Notes: generated by a model from the letters alone, not told the origin. 64,000 nucleotides of DNA from Chryseobacterium nakagawai (GCF_900637665.1 NZ_LR134386.1:5386501-5450500); one strand, 5' to 3'; shown: positions 1-9,383, numbered from the stretch's first letter. A program made the numbers and translations.

Positions 1-346
1 ATTTAAGCTCCGGAATTCCCAAAGGCCTCTCAGAAAAGAATCCGGCAGTTATATAGATAATTAAAGAACATAGCAACATACTTGGAAAAAGTCTCACCCA
101 TCTGTTTTTAATAAACTGGATAAAGCCTGGTGTCTTTTCCATTGACATCAGAATGACAAACCCTGATATCAAAAAAAACAGCTGTACTCCAAGATCTCCA
201 TATTTTACCAGGATATTGTCTTTATACAAGCCACCAAAAGGGTAATTTTTCTCCCAAATATAGTATCCGTGGAAAAGAAAAACCAACAATATAGCAAGCC
301 CTCTTAAACCATCTAAAACTAATATTCTATTTTTCTGTTCAGCCAT
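1..346 (-). CDS. Acyltransferase family 3 (OafA-like), C-terminus cut by window edge
   Basis: The gene starts at the ATG at 346 and runs off the left edge, so only about 115 N-terminal residues are visible. The start reads MAEQKNRILVLDGLRGLAIL, with the LDGLRGLA motif and an early His (LFHG) typical of the membrane acyltransferase-3 family, then at least two more hydrophobic segments (GVQLFFLISGFVILMS and MLLCSLIIYITA). Family members O-acylate surface polysaccharides or lipids using ten or so membrane helices. It lies 22 bp upstream of the EpsG-like gene on the same strand, so a role in capsule or exopolysaccharide decoration is likely. Substrate is unknown. Confidence 0.85.
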   Translation of the reverse strand, partial: MAEQKNRILVLDGLRGLAILLVFLFHGYYIWEKNYPFGGLYKDNILVKYGDLGVQLFFLISGFVILMSMEKTPGFIQFIKNRWVRLFPSMLLCSLIIYITAGFFSERPLGIPELK

Positions 347-368
347 ATATAATAAAATAAAAAGTACC

Positions 369-1508
369 TTACGGAAGAATATGGTTATGATAAAGATCTA
401 TTGTAAATCTTCCTGCCGTAATATTTTTAAATATGGAGAATACCACAAAGTTAAAAATCACCAAAAATATTATGAAACTGTGTATTGCAGCTCTCATCCC
501 TTTAGAAACCACAAACATTGTATTCGGAATTAAAATATAGGAAAATGCTAGGAAAGTACCTGTTAATCTGGATGAAAAGATAGGGTTATTTCTAAAGATA
601 AAGTAAAAACATATTCCTATTACGGTATAATTCCGGTGGTATTCGTAATAAGGATATTTTTCTTTCATTTTCGTATCAAAAATAAAGAGGAAGGCTGTAC
701 AAATCGCTAACATGACTTCCGGAATCCCAAACCCTCCGTTCAGCCTCTCTACGGATTCATTAACATAACCGTTGAAACCATCTACCAATGTGTTTTCAGA
801 TGCTATACTTCCCAATAAATCCCCAAAGTAGCGATAAACCTCAAATGGAGAAAGGAATACGGATATCAGAATAAAAATAAGCATCCACATTTTATTCAGT
901 GGAATTCTAGCTACCCAATACATCGGAAGCATCAGATAACAAACATTATGAATTCCTGCTGCGAGATAGATCCACAGAAGATACATCCACAAATTCCGCT
1001 CTTTGATATACCGAATGGCCCAATACGCCATAAAACATCCTAAATTTTGTCTGATCTGCCCACTCTCCCCAATGAAGAACCCTGGAATAAAGACAAAAAG
1101 TAAAAAGGTAAAAGGATAGTGTGTATTCTCTTCAACAAATTTTGTTTTAAAAAACGTTACAAGTGCCGCAACTACAAAGGTAAGCATGTAAAAGGGCGCA
1201 TCAAAAATATTGAGAAGAATCTTATTAATCAACACATAGAGCCACTCCTGCTCTACAACCTGAGGCCCTTTTATTGAAAGTGCCGAAAGAAAAATACTCA
1301 AATAATCTTTTGTATCTGAATATACATAGATACCTACATAACTTCCATAATCCGGTCCTACATCATCACGAAATCCCGCAATAATAACAAGATATACCGC
1401 CAAAACATACAATGCCCCTTTATTCGATTTCCCGGAATACACTTCGTGAAAACTGAAAATCAACATATAGATGATTGCAATGATATAATATGGGTGCAAT
1501 AAACTCAT
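369..1508 (-). CDS. EpsG-family polysaccharide polymerase-like membrane protein
   Basis: 379 residues, polytopic, starting MSLLHPYYIIAIIYMLIFSF. The early motif AGFRDDVGPDYGSY (about residues 44-57) is the hallmark of the EpsG/Wzy-like family, which polymerises repeat units of exopolysaccharide at the inner membrane. The segment GESGQIRQNLGCFMAYWA, with Arg in a membrane loop, is also typical. Its ATG overlaps the stop of the upstream membrane-protein gene by one base (TAATG), which indicates translational coupling. Together with the acyltransferase fragment it forms the end of a surface-polysaccharide operon that continues beyond the window. The particular glycan cannot be deduced. Confidence 0.8.
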   Translation of the reverse strand: MSLLHPYYIIAIIYMLIFSFHEVYSGKSNKGALYVLAVYLVIIAGFRDDVGPDYGSYVGIYVYSDTKDYLSIFLSALSIKGPQVVEQEWLYVLINKILLNIFDAPFYMLTFVVAALVTFFKTKFVEENTHYPFTFLLFVFIPGFFIGESGQIRQNLGCFMAYWAIRYIKERNLWMYLLWIYLAAGIHNVCYLMLPMYWVARIPLNKMWMLIFILISVFLSPFEVYRYFGDLLGSIASENTLVDGFNGYVNESVERLNGGFGIPEVMLAICTAFLFIFDTKMKEKYPYYEYHRNYTVIGICFYFIFRNNPIFSSRLTGTFLAFSYILIPNTMFVVSKGMRAAIHSFIIFLVIFNFVVFSIFKNITAGRFTIDLYHNHILP

Positions 1509-2509
1509 TAGACGGATAGGGTGTTTTTAAATTGATACGAAGTAAAAATAAATCCCGTAAGAATTAAAGGGATAAATAATCTGACTTCCCAGAAAAGTCC
1601 TACCATAGCAATCATTACCAGGTAAGGAATGGCAAAGAACAGATATTTTCTGATCAATATTTTCCCTTCATTATTACACAACAGGTAGCTAAAATATAAA
1701 CTTAATGCTCCAAACAGAAGACCGCTTATATTAAAAGGACTGCTGAAATTATCCAGGAAATAAATTCCTTCCACAAGAGATACATCCTGATGAATTATCA
1801 TTCTAAGTCCTACATAAGGAATCATAAAAGCAACCACTAAAAATATAAGCTCTTTAATGAAAGTATAGTCCTTCTTTTTCAATTTTTCAAAATCAATACA
1901 CACTGCAGCAAAAAAAGAAATATTAAGGCATGAAGTTTCTCTGGTCAACGTAGAAATAAATATTACTGCACATAAAAGAATAAAATCTATATTTTTTCGG
2001 TCCTGAAAATATTTCAATGTAAGTAATGCTCCTGAAAGATAAAAGAAAATTGCAATAGAATCACAATTAGTGGGAACATACTGTACAATAACAATAAAAA
2101 AAACAGCCAGCAAGTGAATCATTCTCCTAATATTCAAATGTAAAAGAACTCCTGTAGGACTTAATTTAAATAGTGAATGTAAAACAATTGAAGACAGCAC
2201 AAAAAAGAAACTGTTAATCAAAAAAATACTATGATAAAACAAAGTTCCCTGTTTTAAAAGAAAGTTTTTTAAAAAGGGAAGATAATTATTCACCATGAAG
2301 GTTACCCCATTTGTAACATGTACACTCAGATAATTGGGGATTACTCTGTAAGCATATACAGAGGAGAACATAAAGTCTGGAGCCTTCTCCATGGTTTTTA
2401 ATCTTACATATGAAGATTCAAAGCCATAATAAGACATCGCAAACAGCAAAAACGGGAGTACTGCGACAAATAGGAATCCGTTTATTTTTTCATCATTTTT
2501 TGTCAACAT
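1508..2509 (-). CDS. Polytopic membrane protein of a polysaccharide locus
   Basis: 333 residues with about eight to nine hydrophobic segments and no soluble domain. I do not recognise a firm family. The N-terminus (MLTKNDEKINGFLFVAVLPF) leads straight into a helix, and the middle holds short charged loops such as KYFQDRKN. Size, topology and the TAATG overlap with the downstream EpsG-like gene suggest a Wzy- or GT-C-like role in glycan assembly, but that is inferred from context only. It is the first gene of the minus-strand operon visible here, with its promoter probably in 2510-2650, back to back with the promoter of the pigment cluster. Confidence 0.6.
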   Translation of the reverse strand: MLTKNDEKINGFLFVAVLPFLLFAMSYYGFESSYVRLKTMEKAPDFMFSSVYAYRVIPNYLSVHVTNGVTFMVNNYLPFLKNFLLKQGTLFYHSIFLINSFFFVLSSIVLHSLFKLSPTGVLLHLNIRRMIHLLAVFFIVIVQYVPTNCDSIAIFFYLSGALLTLKYFQDRKNIDFILLCAVIFISTLTRETSCLNISFFAAVCIDFEKLKKKDYTFIKELIFLVVAFMIPYVGLRMIIHQDVSLVEGIYFLDNFSSPFNISGLLFGALSLYFSYLLCNNEGKILIRKYLFFAIPYLVMIAMVGLFWEVRLFIPLILTGFIFTSYQFKNTLSV

Positions 2510-2654
2510 ATCAAAAACAGATTCTTATTTTTTTAATAATAATTGTGGTTTAAAATACATTTTACCAAAAGGGAACTTTGCAAAAGTAGAATATTTTTTC
2601 ATTCTGCCTAGAATATTTTGTTGATTTTCAACCAAAACTTATCCTTAAACTATT

Positions 2655-2683
2655 TTGATGTAATCCTTAAAAATTTAAATTTG
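2655..2683 (+). promoter_or_regulatory. Bacteroidota-type promoter of the first pigment-cluster gene
   Basis: TTG at 2655-2657 and TAAATTTG at 2676-2683 are separated by 18 bp, matching the Bacteroidota primary-sigma consensus TTG-N17-23-TAnnTTTG. The -7 box ends 19 bp before the ATG at 2703. It is the only good match in the 193-bp gap between the divergent polysaccharide and pigment operons. Confidence 0.7.
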
Positions 2684-2702
2684 CAGACTTGATTCGAATG
2701 CA

Positions 2703-5700
2703 ATGCACCGCTTTTTTATATTTTTATACTATCTGATTTCCAGAAACAAAATTCTTTCTGTTTTTACAGCATTGGGAATTGCTCTCTTATGTCTATTCTT
2801 TGCTTCAAAGATTAATTTTGAAGAAGATATTAATCAGATCATTCCTAAAAATGAAAAATCCGATCTTACGGCAAAGGTTCTTAAACAGCTTAATTTTTCG
2901 GACAAGATCATTGTCATCATAGAAAATAAATCCAATGAAGACAGCTTCCAGCTTTCTGAAACAGCCGATACTTTTCTACAAAAAACAGAGCCTTTACAAA
3001 AGTATATTGGCTCAATCCAGGGAAAAGTGAACGATAATGAGATTTCTGAAACCTTTGATTTCGTGAATCAAAACCTGCCTTTATTTCTCAATGAAAATGA
3101 TTATAAAGAAATTGAAAGGAAACTTCAGAAGGACAGCATTGCCAAACAGGTAGAAGATAATTACATCTCATTGGTTTCTCCTACAAGCCTTGTGACTAAA
3201 GAATTTATCAAAAAAGATCCTCTTGGGCTTACTTTTTTAGGAATCAAAAAATTAAATGCACTCAATATCAGCAAGGATTTCAAATTGGAAGACAGCTATA
3301 TTGTAACTAAAGACGGCAAAAGCCTTTTGCTTTTTATTGAACCTAAAAATAAAAGTAATGATACAAAAACCAATGAAGCTTTTATCGATCAGCTTAATAC
3401 CATAAAAGACAATCTGAATAAACAGTTTAAAGGGAAAACCGAGATCAGTTATTTTGGTTCTCCTGTCATTGCAGTGGCCAATGCCAAACAGATTAAAAAA
3501 GACATTCAGAATACGGTTGTCATTTCTATGACGGTACTTTTGGTTCTGCTTATCTATTATTTCAGGAATTTCTTTACCCCGATCATCGTCTTTCTTCCTA
3601 CTGTCTTCTCTGTCTTACTGGCATTATTAGTGTTGTACTTTATTAAAGATAAAATTTCTGCTATTTCGTTAAGTGTAGGAGCTATTCTTATCGGGATTAC
3701 CATAGACTATGCCCTGCATATTCTTACTCATTACAAGCATAATAACAATATTGAGGAACTTTACAAAGAAATTACTCAGCCAATTATTTTGAGTAGCGCT
3801 ACTACAGCTGTTTCCTTTTTATGCTTGGTATTTGTACGATCTGAAGCATTAAAGGATCTTGGGCTTTTCGCAGCTATTACAGTTATTTTATCTTCCATTA
3901 CCGCATTAATTATTGTTCCTCAGCTTTATAAACCTAAACATACCAAAGAGAAACTTAGCACCAATTTTATTGATACAATAGGCTCATATCCATACGAGAA
4001 AAATAAACCTTTGATTATTGGATGTTCCATAATCATTGTAGCATGCTTATTTGGATTCAGACATGTTGGGTTTAATGAAGACATTGGAGATCTGAATTAC
4101 ATTCCGAAAGAAATGAAGATCAGTGAAGCCAAACTCCAGAAACTATCGGATATTACTTCAAAATCCATTTATACGATTTCTTATGGAAACTCAGAAGAAC
4201 AGGCTTTGGCGAGAAACTCCCAATTAAATACATTCCTGGAACAAGAGAAAAAAGAGGGTAAAATCCTCAGCTATAATTCTATTGGAAGTATTGTCCTGTC
4301 GGAAAAAGATCAGCAAAAGAAAATTGAGGAGTGGAAACGTTTCTGGAATGATAACAAAAAGAATCAAACCGTTTCTGAGCTTATCAGCAATGGAAACAAA
4401 TTTGGATTCAACAGTTCTGCTTTTGATAATTTTAATGAGGTTTTAAATAAAAACTATTCTACGTTAGGCATCAAAGACTATGAAAAAGTAAAAGCACTTC
4501 AGATTTCAGAATTCATGAGCAATGAAAACGGTTTTTATACGGTTTCCAATGTAGTGAAAGTAGATGAGAAAAAAAGAGATGCTTTCATCAAAGATATTGA
4601 AAAGAAACATGATGCTATTGCCATTGACCGCCAGCAGATGAATGAAAACTTTTTAGGGTTATTAAAAAGAGACTTCAATACCCTGATTAATTATTCTCTT
4701 CTGGCTATCGTCTTAACCATCATTGTCTTCTTCAGAAATTTTGAGCTGACTGTTTTGACCATGTTCCCCATTGTACTAACCGGAGTGGTCACTGCCGGAA
4801 TTCTTTATTTCTTAGGACTGGAATTAAATATTTTCAGTACGGTAGTCTGTACATTGGTTTTCGGAGTAGGTGATGATTTTAGTATTTTTCTTACCCAGGC
4901 TATGCAAAAGGAGCACACAACCGGAAAAAACGAGCTTCCTACTTATAGAACTTCAATTATTTTAGCAGTATTTACCACCATTTTATCCATAGGATCTCTG
5001 ATTTTTGCCAAACATCCGGCTTTACACTCATTAGCATTGGTTGCCTTGATCGGAATGTTCTCCGTGATTATCATCACTTCTACCCTATATCCATTCTGGT
5101 TCAGATTATTAATCACCAACAGAGCAAAAAAAGGACTTTCACCAATAACATTCAGATTATTGATCGTCTCCCTCTTCAGTTTTTTATATTATGGGCTTGG
5201 AGGCATGATATTTTCAGCCATAGGAAGTTTCTTTGTGAAAAATTCAAAGGGTAAAACGCTGAATATTATCAAAATTATTTTGGCTAAGTTTTTAACTTCT
5301 GTTCTTTATTCGAATCCATTTGTAAAGAAGAAGGTCATTAAAAATCCGAATGAGAACTTCAGTAAACCGGCAGTCATTATTGCTAATCATACCTCTTTCC
5401 TGGATACATTAGCTATTGCAATGGCCACTCATAAAATCATTTATTTAGTCAATGATTGGGTATACAAATCTCCGGTCTTCGGAAAGCTGGTAAGAGCACT
5501 GGGCTTTTATCCGGTTTCCCAAGGGATTGAAAACGGAATGGATAAATTAAAGGAAAAAATAGCACAGGGATATTCTCTTGTTGTTTTCCCTGAAGCAGAA
5601 CGTTCTTATACCAATGATGTGAAAAGATTCCATAAAGGAGCCTTCTATCTGGCGGAACAGTTTGAGCTGGATATTCTTCCTTTGTATATTCATGGAAACT

Positions 5701-6356
5701 CTGAAGTACTTCCGAAAGGAGATTTTATTATCTATGATGGCAGCATTATTGTAAAAGTAGGAAATAGAATCAGTAAAGATGATATAAGCTTTGGTAAAAA
5801 CTATTCTGAAAGAACGAAAAAGATTAATGCGTATTACAGAGAAGAATTTGCTCAACTGAGAGAAGAGATTGAAGACGAAAATTATTTTAAAAAGCCATTA
5901 TTATTAAGCTATCTATATAAAGACAATGAAGTAGTAACGGAAGTAAAGAAAGACTTCAACACCAATAAATCAGCTTATTTTGAGCTGAATAAACACATTC
6001 CTGCCGATGCCAACATCCTGCATATTGCTGATGATTTTGGACAAAAAGATGCTTTACTCACCCTATATCAGGCCAGTAGAAGAATTTTTTCAAGGATTAT
6101 AAATGAAGATAAAAGAGCAACTGCTTCTCATAATTATCTGGTAAAAAGGAGAAAGATCAACTATATAAAGGATGTGTCTGAAGTAACGAAAAGCATTGAT
6201 GTTCTCCTGATTTCGGATGATAATTTTGATCTCAATGAAATTCAAAATCTTCCTGAAACGATCATTTTTATCAATACCACAAAAACGGTAATAGAAAATA
6301 AAAATTATATATTAGAATTTAGTTCTGAATCATTAAAAGTATTTAAAACTAAATAA
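2703..6356 (+). CDS. MMPL/RND exporter fused to PlsC-type acyltransferase and a C-terminal Rossmann-like domain
   Basis: 1217 residues. Residues 1-805 form an MMPL-type exporter: an N-terminal helix, a periplasmic loop, a helix bundle (about 265-410), a second large loop and a second bundle (about 660-800). A PlsC-like acyltransferase follows (about 875-1050) with the H-x4-D motif in NHTSFLDT (about 894-901) and the substrate motif as FPEAERS (about 961), where FPEGTRS is usual. The last 140 residues include ILHIADDFGQKDALL and a downstream Glu (RIINEDK), which looks like a methyltransferase-type Rossmann fold, although no clear family can be assigned. MMPL proteins move lipids and are standard in aryl-polyene clusters. 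Proposed role: export, and perhaps acyl transfer, of flexirubin. The start at 2703 fits the promoter; the ATG at 2698 is out of frame. Confidence 0.85.
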   Translation: MHRFFIFLYYLISRNKILSVFTALGIALLCLFFASKINFEEDINQIIPKNEKSDLTAKVLKQLNFSDKIIVIIENKSNEDSFQLSETADTFLQKTEPLQKYIGSIQGKVNDNEISETFDFVNQNLPLFLNENDYKEIERKLQKDSIAKQVEDNYISLVSPTSLVTKEFIKKDPLGLTFLGIKKLNALNISKDFKLEDSYIVTKDGKSLLLFIEPKNKSNDTKTNEAFIDQLNTIKDNLNKQFKGKTEISYFGSPVIAVANAKQIKKDIQNTVVISMTVLLVLLIYYFRNFFTPIIVFLPTVFSVLLALLVLYFIKDKISAISLSVGAILIGITIDYALHILTHYKHNNNIEELYKEITQPIILSSATTAVSFLCLVFVRSEALKDLGLFAAITVILSSITALIIVPQLYKPKHTKEKLSTNFIDTIGSYPYEKNKPLIIGCSIIIVACLFGFRHVGFNEDIGDLNYIPKEMKISEAKLQKLSDITSKSIYTISYGNSEEQALARNSQLNTFLEQEKKEGKILSYNSIGSIVLSEKDQQKKIEEWKRFWNDNKKNQTVSELISNGNKFGFNSSAFDNFNEVLNKNYSTLGIKDYEKVKALQISEFMSNENGFYTVSNVVKVDEKKRDAFIKDIEKKHDAIAIDRQQMNENFLGLLKRDFNTLINYSLLAIVLTIIVFFRNFELTVLTMFPIVLTGVVTAGILYFLGLELNIFSTVVCTLVFGVGDDFSIFLTQAMQKEHTTGKNELPTYRTSIILAVFTTILSIGSLIFAKHPALHSLALVALIGMFSVIIITSTLYPFWFRLLITNRAKKGLSPITFRLLIVSLFSFLYYGLGGMIFSAIGSFFVKNSKGKTLNIIKIILAKFLTSVLYSNPFVKKKVIKNPNENFSKPAVIIANHTSFLDTLAIAMATHKIIYLVNDWVYKSPVFGKLVRALGFYPVSQGIENGMDKLKEKIAQGYSLVVFPEAERSYTNDVKRFHKGAFYLAEQFELDILPLYIHGNSEVLPKGDFIIYDGSIIVKVGNRISKDDISFGKNYSERTKKINAYYREEFAQLREEIEDENYFKKPLLLSYLYKDNEVVTEVKKDFNTNKSAYFELNKHIPADANILHIADDFGQKDALLTLYQASRRIFSRIINEDKRATASHNYLVKRRKINYIKDVSEVTKSIDVLLISDDNFDLNEIQNLPETIIFINTTKTVIENKNYILEFSSESLKVFKTK

Positions 6357-6371
6357 TAAATATGAAAAACA

Positions 6372-6379
6372 TATTTTTG
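6372..6379 (+). promoter_or_regulatory. Possible -7 element upstream of darA
   Basis: TATTTTTG matches TAnnTTTG and lies 19 bp before the darA start, but no TTG occurs at the proper distance upstream. darA may be read mainly from the promoter at 2655, with this as a weak internal start at most. Confidence 0.3.
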
Positions 6380-6398
6380 TAAACGCTAAAAAGATTCC

Positions 6399-7313
6399 AT
6401 GAAAAAAAATATACTTGTCATATATTATTCTCAAACCGGTCAGCTGGAGGATATTATGAGAAATATTGCCAAGCCTTTTGAAGCTCAAAAGGAAGAATAC
6501 GATATTACCTATTATAATATTAAGTTGAGGGAAGACTTCCCTTTTCCTTGGCCGGGTGATGTTTTTTTCAACACTTTTCCGGAATCTTATTTACAGATCC
6601 CCAAAGAAATTGTTCCCCCTTCAGAAGAAATACTGAACAAAAAGTATGACCTCATCCTGTTCGGATATCAGGTTTGGTATCTCACCCCCTCTATCCCGAT
6701 CATTTCATTTTTGAAGAGCGGCTATGCAGAGCGCATCCTTAAAGACACGCCTGTAGTTACCATTTCCGGAACAAGAAATATGTGGATGCTCTCACAGGAA
6801 AAGCTGAAAGTATATTTAAGAGATTTAAAAGCCCAACTTATCGGAAACATTGCATTAGTAGACAGACATGACAATTATACCAGTGTACTGACTATTCTTC
6901 GCTGGCTGACTACAGGGCAAAAGGAAAAATCCGGCATGCTTCCGGCAGCAGGAGTTTCGGATGAAGAAATTTCAGGTTCGGTAAAATATGGAGAGATTAT
7001 CAAAAAGCATTTTAAAAACAATGATCTGAACAATTTACAACCGGATCTTGTAAAAAATGGAGCCGTCGAAATCCGCCCGTTTTTAGTACGTGTAGAAAAG
7101 GTAGGGAACAAGATTTTCACAGTATGGTCTAATCTGATTATCAAGAAAAAAGAGAAACGTCCATTGCTGATAAAATTCTTTAAGGTATATTTGATGGCAG
7201 CGATATGGATTATCTCACCAATCGTTTTGGTATTACACCTGCTTACAACCCCTATATTTTGGTTTAAAAGACAAAAACAAAAAAGATATTTACAAGGAAT
7301 TAATTTAAAATAG
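6399..7313 (+). CDS. darA: Dialkylresorcinol condensing enzyme DarA
   Basis: 304 residues. The N-terminus ILVIYYSQTGQLEDI (residues 4-18) is a flavodoxin-like phosphate-binding loop, and a hydrophobic segment near residues 258-285 may anchor the C-terminus in the membrane. The overall pattern (FPFPWPGDVFFNTFPES, then GYQVWYLTPSIPI) is that of DarA, which works with DarB in forming the aromatic ring of 2,5-dialkylresorcinols, the alcohol half of flexirubins. DarA is usually credited with the final aromatisation, which fits a flavodoxin-like fold. darB starts one base after its stop, so the two are co-translated as in Flavobacterium johnsoniae. Recognition is by sequence pattern and by the darB neighbour. 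Confidence 0.9.
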   Translation: MKKNILVIYYSQTGQLEDIMRNIAKPFEAQKEEYDITYYNIKLREDFPFPWPGDVFFNTFPESYLQIPKEIVPPSEEILNKKYDLILFGYQVWYLTPSIPIISFLKSGYAERILKDTPVVTISGTRNMWMLSQEKLKVYLRDLKAQLIGNIALVDRHDNYTSVLTILRWLTTGQKEKSGMLPAAGVSDEEISGSVKYGEIIKKHFKNNDLNNLQPDLVKNGAVEIRPFLVRVEKVGNKIFTVWSNLIIKKKEKRPLLIKFFKVYLMAAIWIISPIVLVLHLLTTPIFWFKRQKQKRYLQGINLK

Positions 7314-7314
7314 A

Positions 7315-8454
7315 ATGTACGACGTATTTATAACAAAAGCTTCAAAATATTTACCCAATGAACCGGTATCAAATGAGGAAATGGAGACATATCTTGGGCT
7401 TATCAATGACGCACCTTCTAAAGCCAGATCACTTATTTTAAGAAATAATAAAATCACGACAAGATATTACGCTTTAGATAAAGAAGGAAACCCTACGCAT
7501 TCCAATGCGCAGCTTACTGCCAAGGCAATTGAAGGACTTTTTGATGATAATTTCAAGAAGGAAGATATGAAGTTACTATCCGTAGGCACTACTTCTCCTG
7601 ACCAGATTCAGCCCTCACATGCTTCTATGGTTCATGGTGAACTGAACATCGGGAAATCTATTGAAATCAATACTGCCACCGGACTTTGTAACTCAGGAAT
7701 GAATGCCCTTAACTACGGATTCCTCTCAGTACGAGCCGGTGTACAGGAAAGTGCTGTATGTGCGGGTTCTGAAAGAATGTCTGCATGGATGACCGCCGAT
7801 AAATTCAACCATGAAGCTGAAAATTTAAAATTATTGGAAGAAAGACCTATTATCGCTTTCAAAAGAGAATTCCTTAGATGGATGCTCTCTGATGGAGCTG
7901 GTGCTTTTTTACTAGAAAATAAACCGAGAGAAAACGGGATCTCTTTAAGAGTGGAATTCATCGATTTCTATTCTTATGCCCACGAAATCGAGGCATGTAT
8001 GTATGCAGGATGTGAAAAACAGGAAGACGGAAGCTTAAAATCATGGGCAGATCATCCATCTGATGCATGGTTAAAAGAATCTATTTTTGCCATTAAGCAG
8101 GACACTAAAATCCTGGATAAATATATTCTGGTAAAAGGAGCCGAAAGTTTAAGAGCTTCTTTTGACAAACACAATCTTGATCCTGAAAAAATTGACCATG
8201 TATTGGCTCATATCTCTTCAGGATATTTCAAAGATGGATTGAAAGAAGAATTTGCTAAAAAAGGAATGGACTTCCCTGCTGAAAAATGGTTCTACAACCT
8301 TTCTGACATCGGAAATATCGGTGCCGGATCTATCTTCGTAGCATTAGAGGAACTCATGAACTCCGGAACATTGAAAAAAGGAGAAAAAATACTTCTTTGC
8401 GTTCCTGAGAGTGGAAGATTTGCCTATTCTTGTTCTTTATTAACAGTCTACTAA
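7315..8454 (+). CDS. darB: Ketosynthase/cyclase DarB (KAS III-like)
   Basis: 379 residues of thiolase-fold ketoacyl synthase. The active-site Cys is C125 in NTATGLCNSGMN, with His in VLAHISSGY and Asn in FYNLSDIGNIG completing a KAS III-like Cys-His-Asn triad. DarB condenses a beta-ketoacyl thioester with an unsaturated acyl thioester and cyclises the product to a cyclohexanedione carboxylate, which DarA aromatises to the dialkylresorcinol. The gene follows darA and its TAA overlaps the ATG of the next gene. A housekeeping FabH is less likely given the darA partner and the unusual N-terminus (MYDVFITKASKYLPNEP). Confidence 0.9.
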   Translation: MYDVFITKASKYLPNEPVSNEEMETYLGLINDAPSKARSLILRNNKITTRYYALDKEGNPTHSNAQLTAKAIEGLFDDNFKKEDMKLLSVGTTSPDQIQPSHASMVHGELNIGKSIEINTATGLCNSGMNALNYGFLSVRAGVQESAVCAGSERMSAWMTADKFNHEAENLKLLEERPIIAFKREFLRWMLSDGAGAFLLENKPRENGISLRVEFIDFYSYAHEIEACMYAGCEKQEDGSLKSWADHPSDAWLKESIFAIKQDTKILDKYILVKGAESLRASFDKHNLDPEKIDHVLAHISSGYFKDGLKEEFAKKGMDFPAEKWFYNLSDIGNIGAGSIFVALEELMNSGTLKKGEKILLCVPESGRFAYSCSLLTVY

Positions 8455-8885
8455 TGGAAAACAGACTGCCAACATCCGATAAAGATTTTGTACAAAGTCT
8501 TATTCCGCAACGTGCACCATTTGTAATGGTACATGAATTATCAGAATATTCTGAAAGCCACCTTATTTCCGGATTTGAAGTAAAGGAAGACAATCTATTC
8601 ATTCAGGATGGATTTTTTCAGGCTTCCGGATTGATTGAACACCAGGCACAAAGTGTAGCTCTTCATACAGGGTACAAGTATCATTTACTTGGAAAAGATG
8701 CTCCTACCGGATACATTGGAGCCATCAAATCTTTTGAAGCCACAATATTACCTAAAATTGGGGATCAACTGAAATCTGAAGTAACCATCCTCAATGAAGT
8801 AATGGGAGTAACACTTGTAGACATCATTACTAAATTAAATGGTGAAGTGATTGCAAAATCTCAAATGAAAACCGCTGTAAAATAA
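8454..8885 (+). CDS. Hot-dog-fold beta-hydroxyacyl-ACP dehydratase-like protein (ApeP type)
   Basis: 143 residues from the ATG at 8454, which overlaps the darB stop (TAATG). A TTG 24 bp upstream lies inside darB and is rejected. IPQRAPFVMVHEL (about 17-29) is the FabZ-like PHRxPfLLVD segment and GLIEHQAQSVAL the central helix. The GHFPGxP motif of classical FabZ/FabA is replaced, so it resembles the divergent ApeP group of aryl-polyene dehydratases. Such enzymes dehydrate 3-hydroxyacyl-ACP intermediates to build the conjugated polyene, often as a heterodimer with an ApeI-type partner; here the candidate partner is the protein at 23693-24073. Confidence 0.75.
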   Translation: MENRLPTSDKDFVQSLIPQRAPFVMVHELSEYSESHLISGFEVKEDNLFIQDGFFQASGLIEHQAQSVALHTGYKYHLLGKDAPTGYIGAIKSFEATILPKIGDQLKSEVTILNEVMGVTLVDIITKLNGEVIAKSQMKTAVK

Positions 8886-8891
8886 TTTTTA

Positions 8892-9335
8892 ATGGAGATC
8901 AGGGAAGAAAATATCATCAATATACACCACTTTTTACCGCATCGCGAGCCGATGCTGATGGCAGACTATATCCTGGAACTGACCAAGGAAAAAGTAGTAA
9001 CTTCCTTTGAAATAAAAGAAAACAATATCTTTGTTCATAACAATGAATTTGTAGAAGCCGGATTAATTGAAAATCTGGCCCAAACCTGCTCATCTATCCT
9101 TGGACAAAGCTTCTTCGAAAATCCGGAAGCAGATACCAAAGTGATAGGCTTTATTACCAATATCAAAAAGATTGAGATATTCGGACTTCCCAAAGTAAAT
9201 GACAAAATCATTTCAAAAGCATCATTGATTTCCCAGTTTGAAAATATCTGCCACATCTTCTGCGAGACCTTCAACAACGAAGAATTGTTGATCAGAGCAG
9301 AGATTAACCTGTTTATTCAGGAGGTAAAATCGTAA
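8892..9335 (+). CDS. Second ApeP-like hot-dog dehydratase
   Basis: 147 residues, six bases after the preceding dehydratase and clearly related in pattern: HHFLPHREPMLMADYIL (about 12-28) and EAGLIENLAQTCSS. It also lacks GHFPGxP, and the central helix has Glu-Asn where the neighbour has Glu-His, so the two are diverged paralogues. Role is probably dehydration in polyene or dialkylresorcinol acyl-chain synthesis; whether each serves a different half of the pigment is unknown. It ends a transcription unit, since a strong terminator follows 20 bp later. Confidence 0.75.
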   Translation: MEIREENIINIHHFLPHREPMLMADYILELTKEKVVTSFEIKENNIFVHNNEFVEAGLIENLAQTCSSILGQSFFENPEADTKVIGFITNIKKIEIFGLPKVNDKIISKASLISQFENICHIFCETFNNEELLIRAEINLFIQEVKS

Positions 9336-9354
9336 AAAGAAAGAAAAAGACTAT

Positions 9355-9383
9355 AAAAGCTGTACATTTTGTGCAGCTTTTTT
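9355..9383 (+). terminator. Rho-independent terminator of the darAB operon
   Basis: An 11-bp stem (AAAAGCTGTAC with GTGCAGCTTTT, one G-U pair) with a 5-nt loop is followed by a run of T. It lies 20 bp after the second dehydratase stop and ends the unit starting at 2703. Confidence 0.85.

Noticed and set aside
5547..5855. 102-codon minus-strand frame inside the MMPL-PlsC gene, and many similar antisense frames elsewhere
   Set aside because: They mirror real genes in low-complexity AT-rich codons and have no promoter, family or conserved motif.
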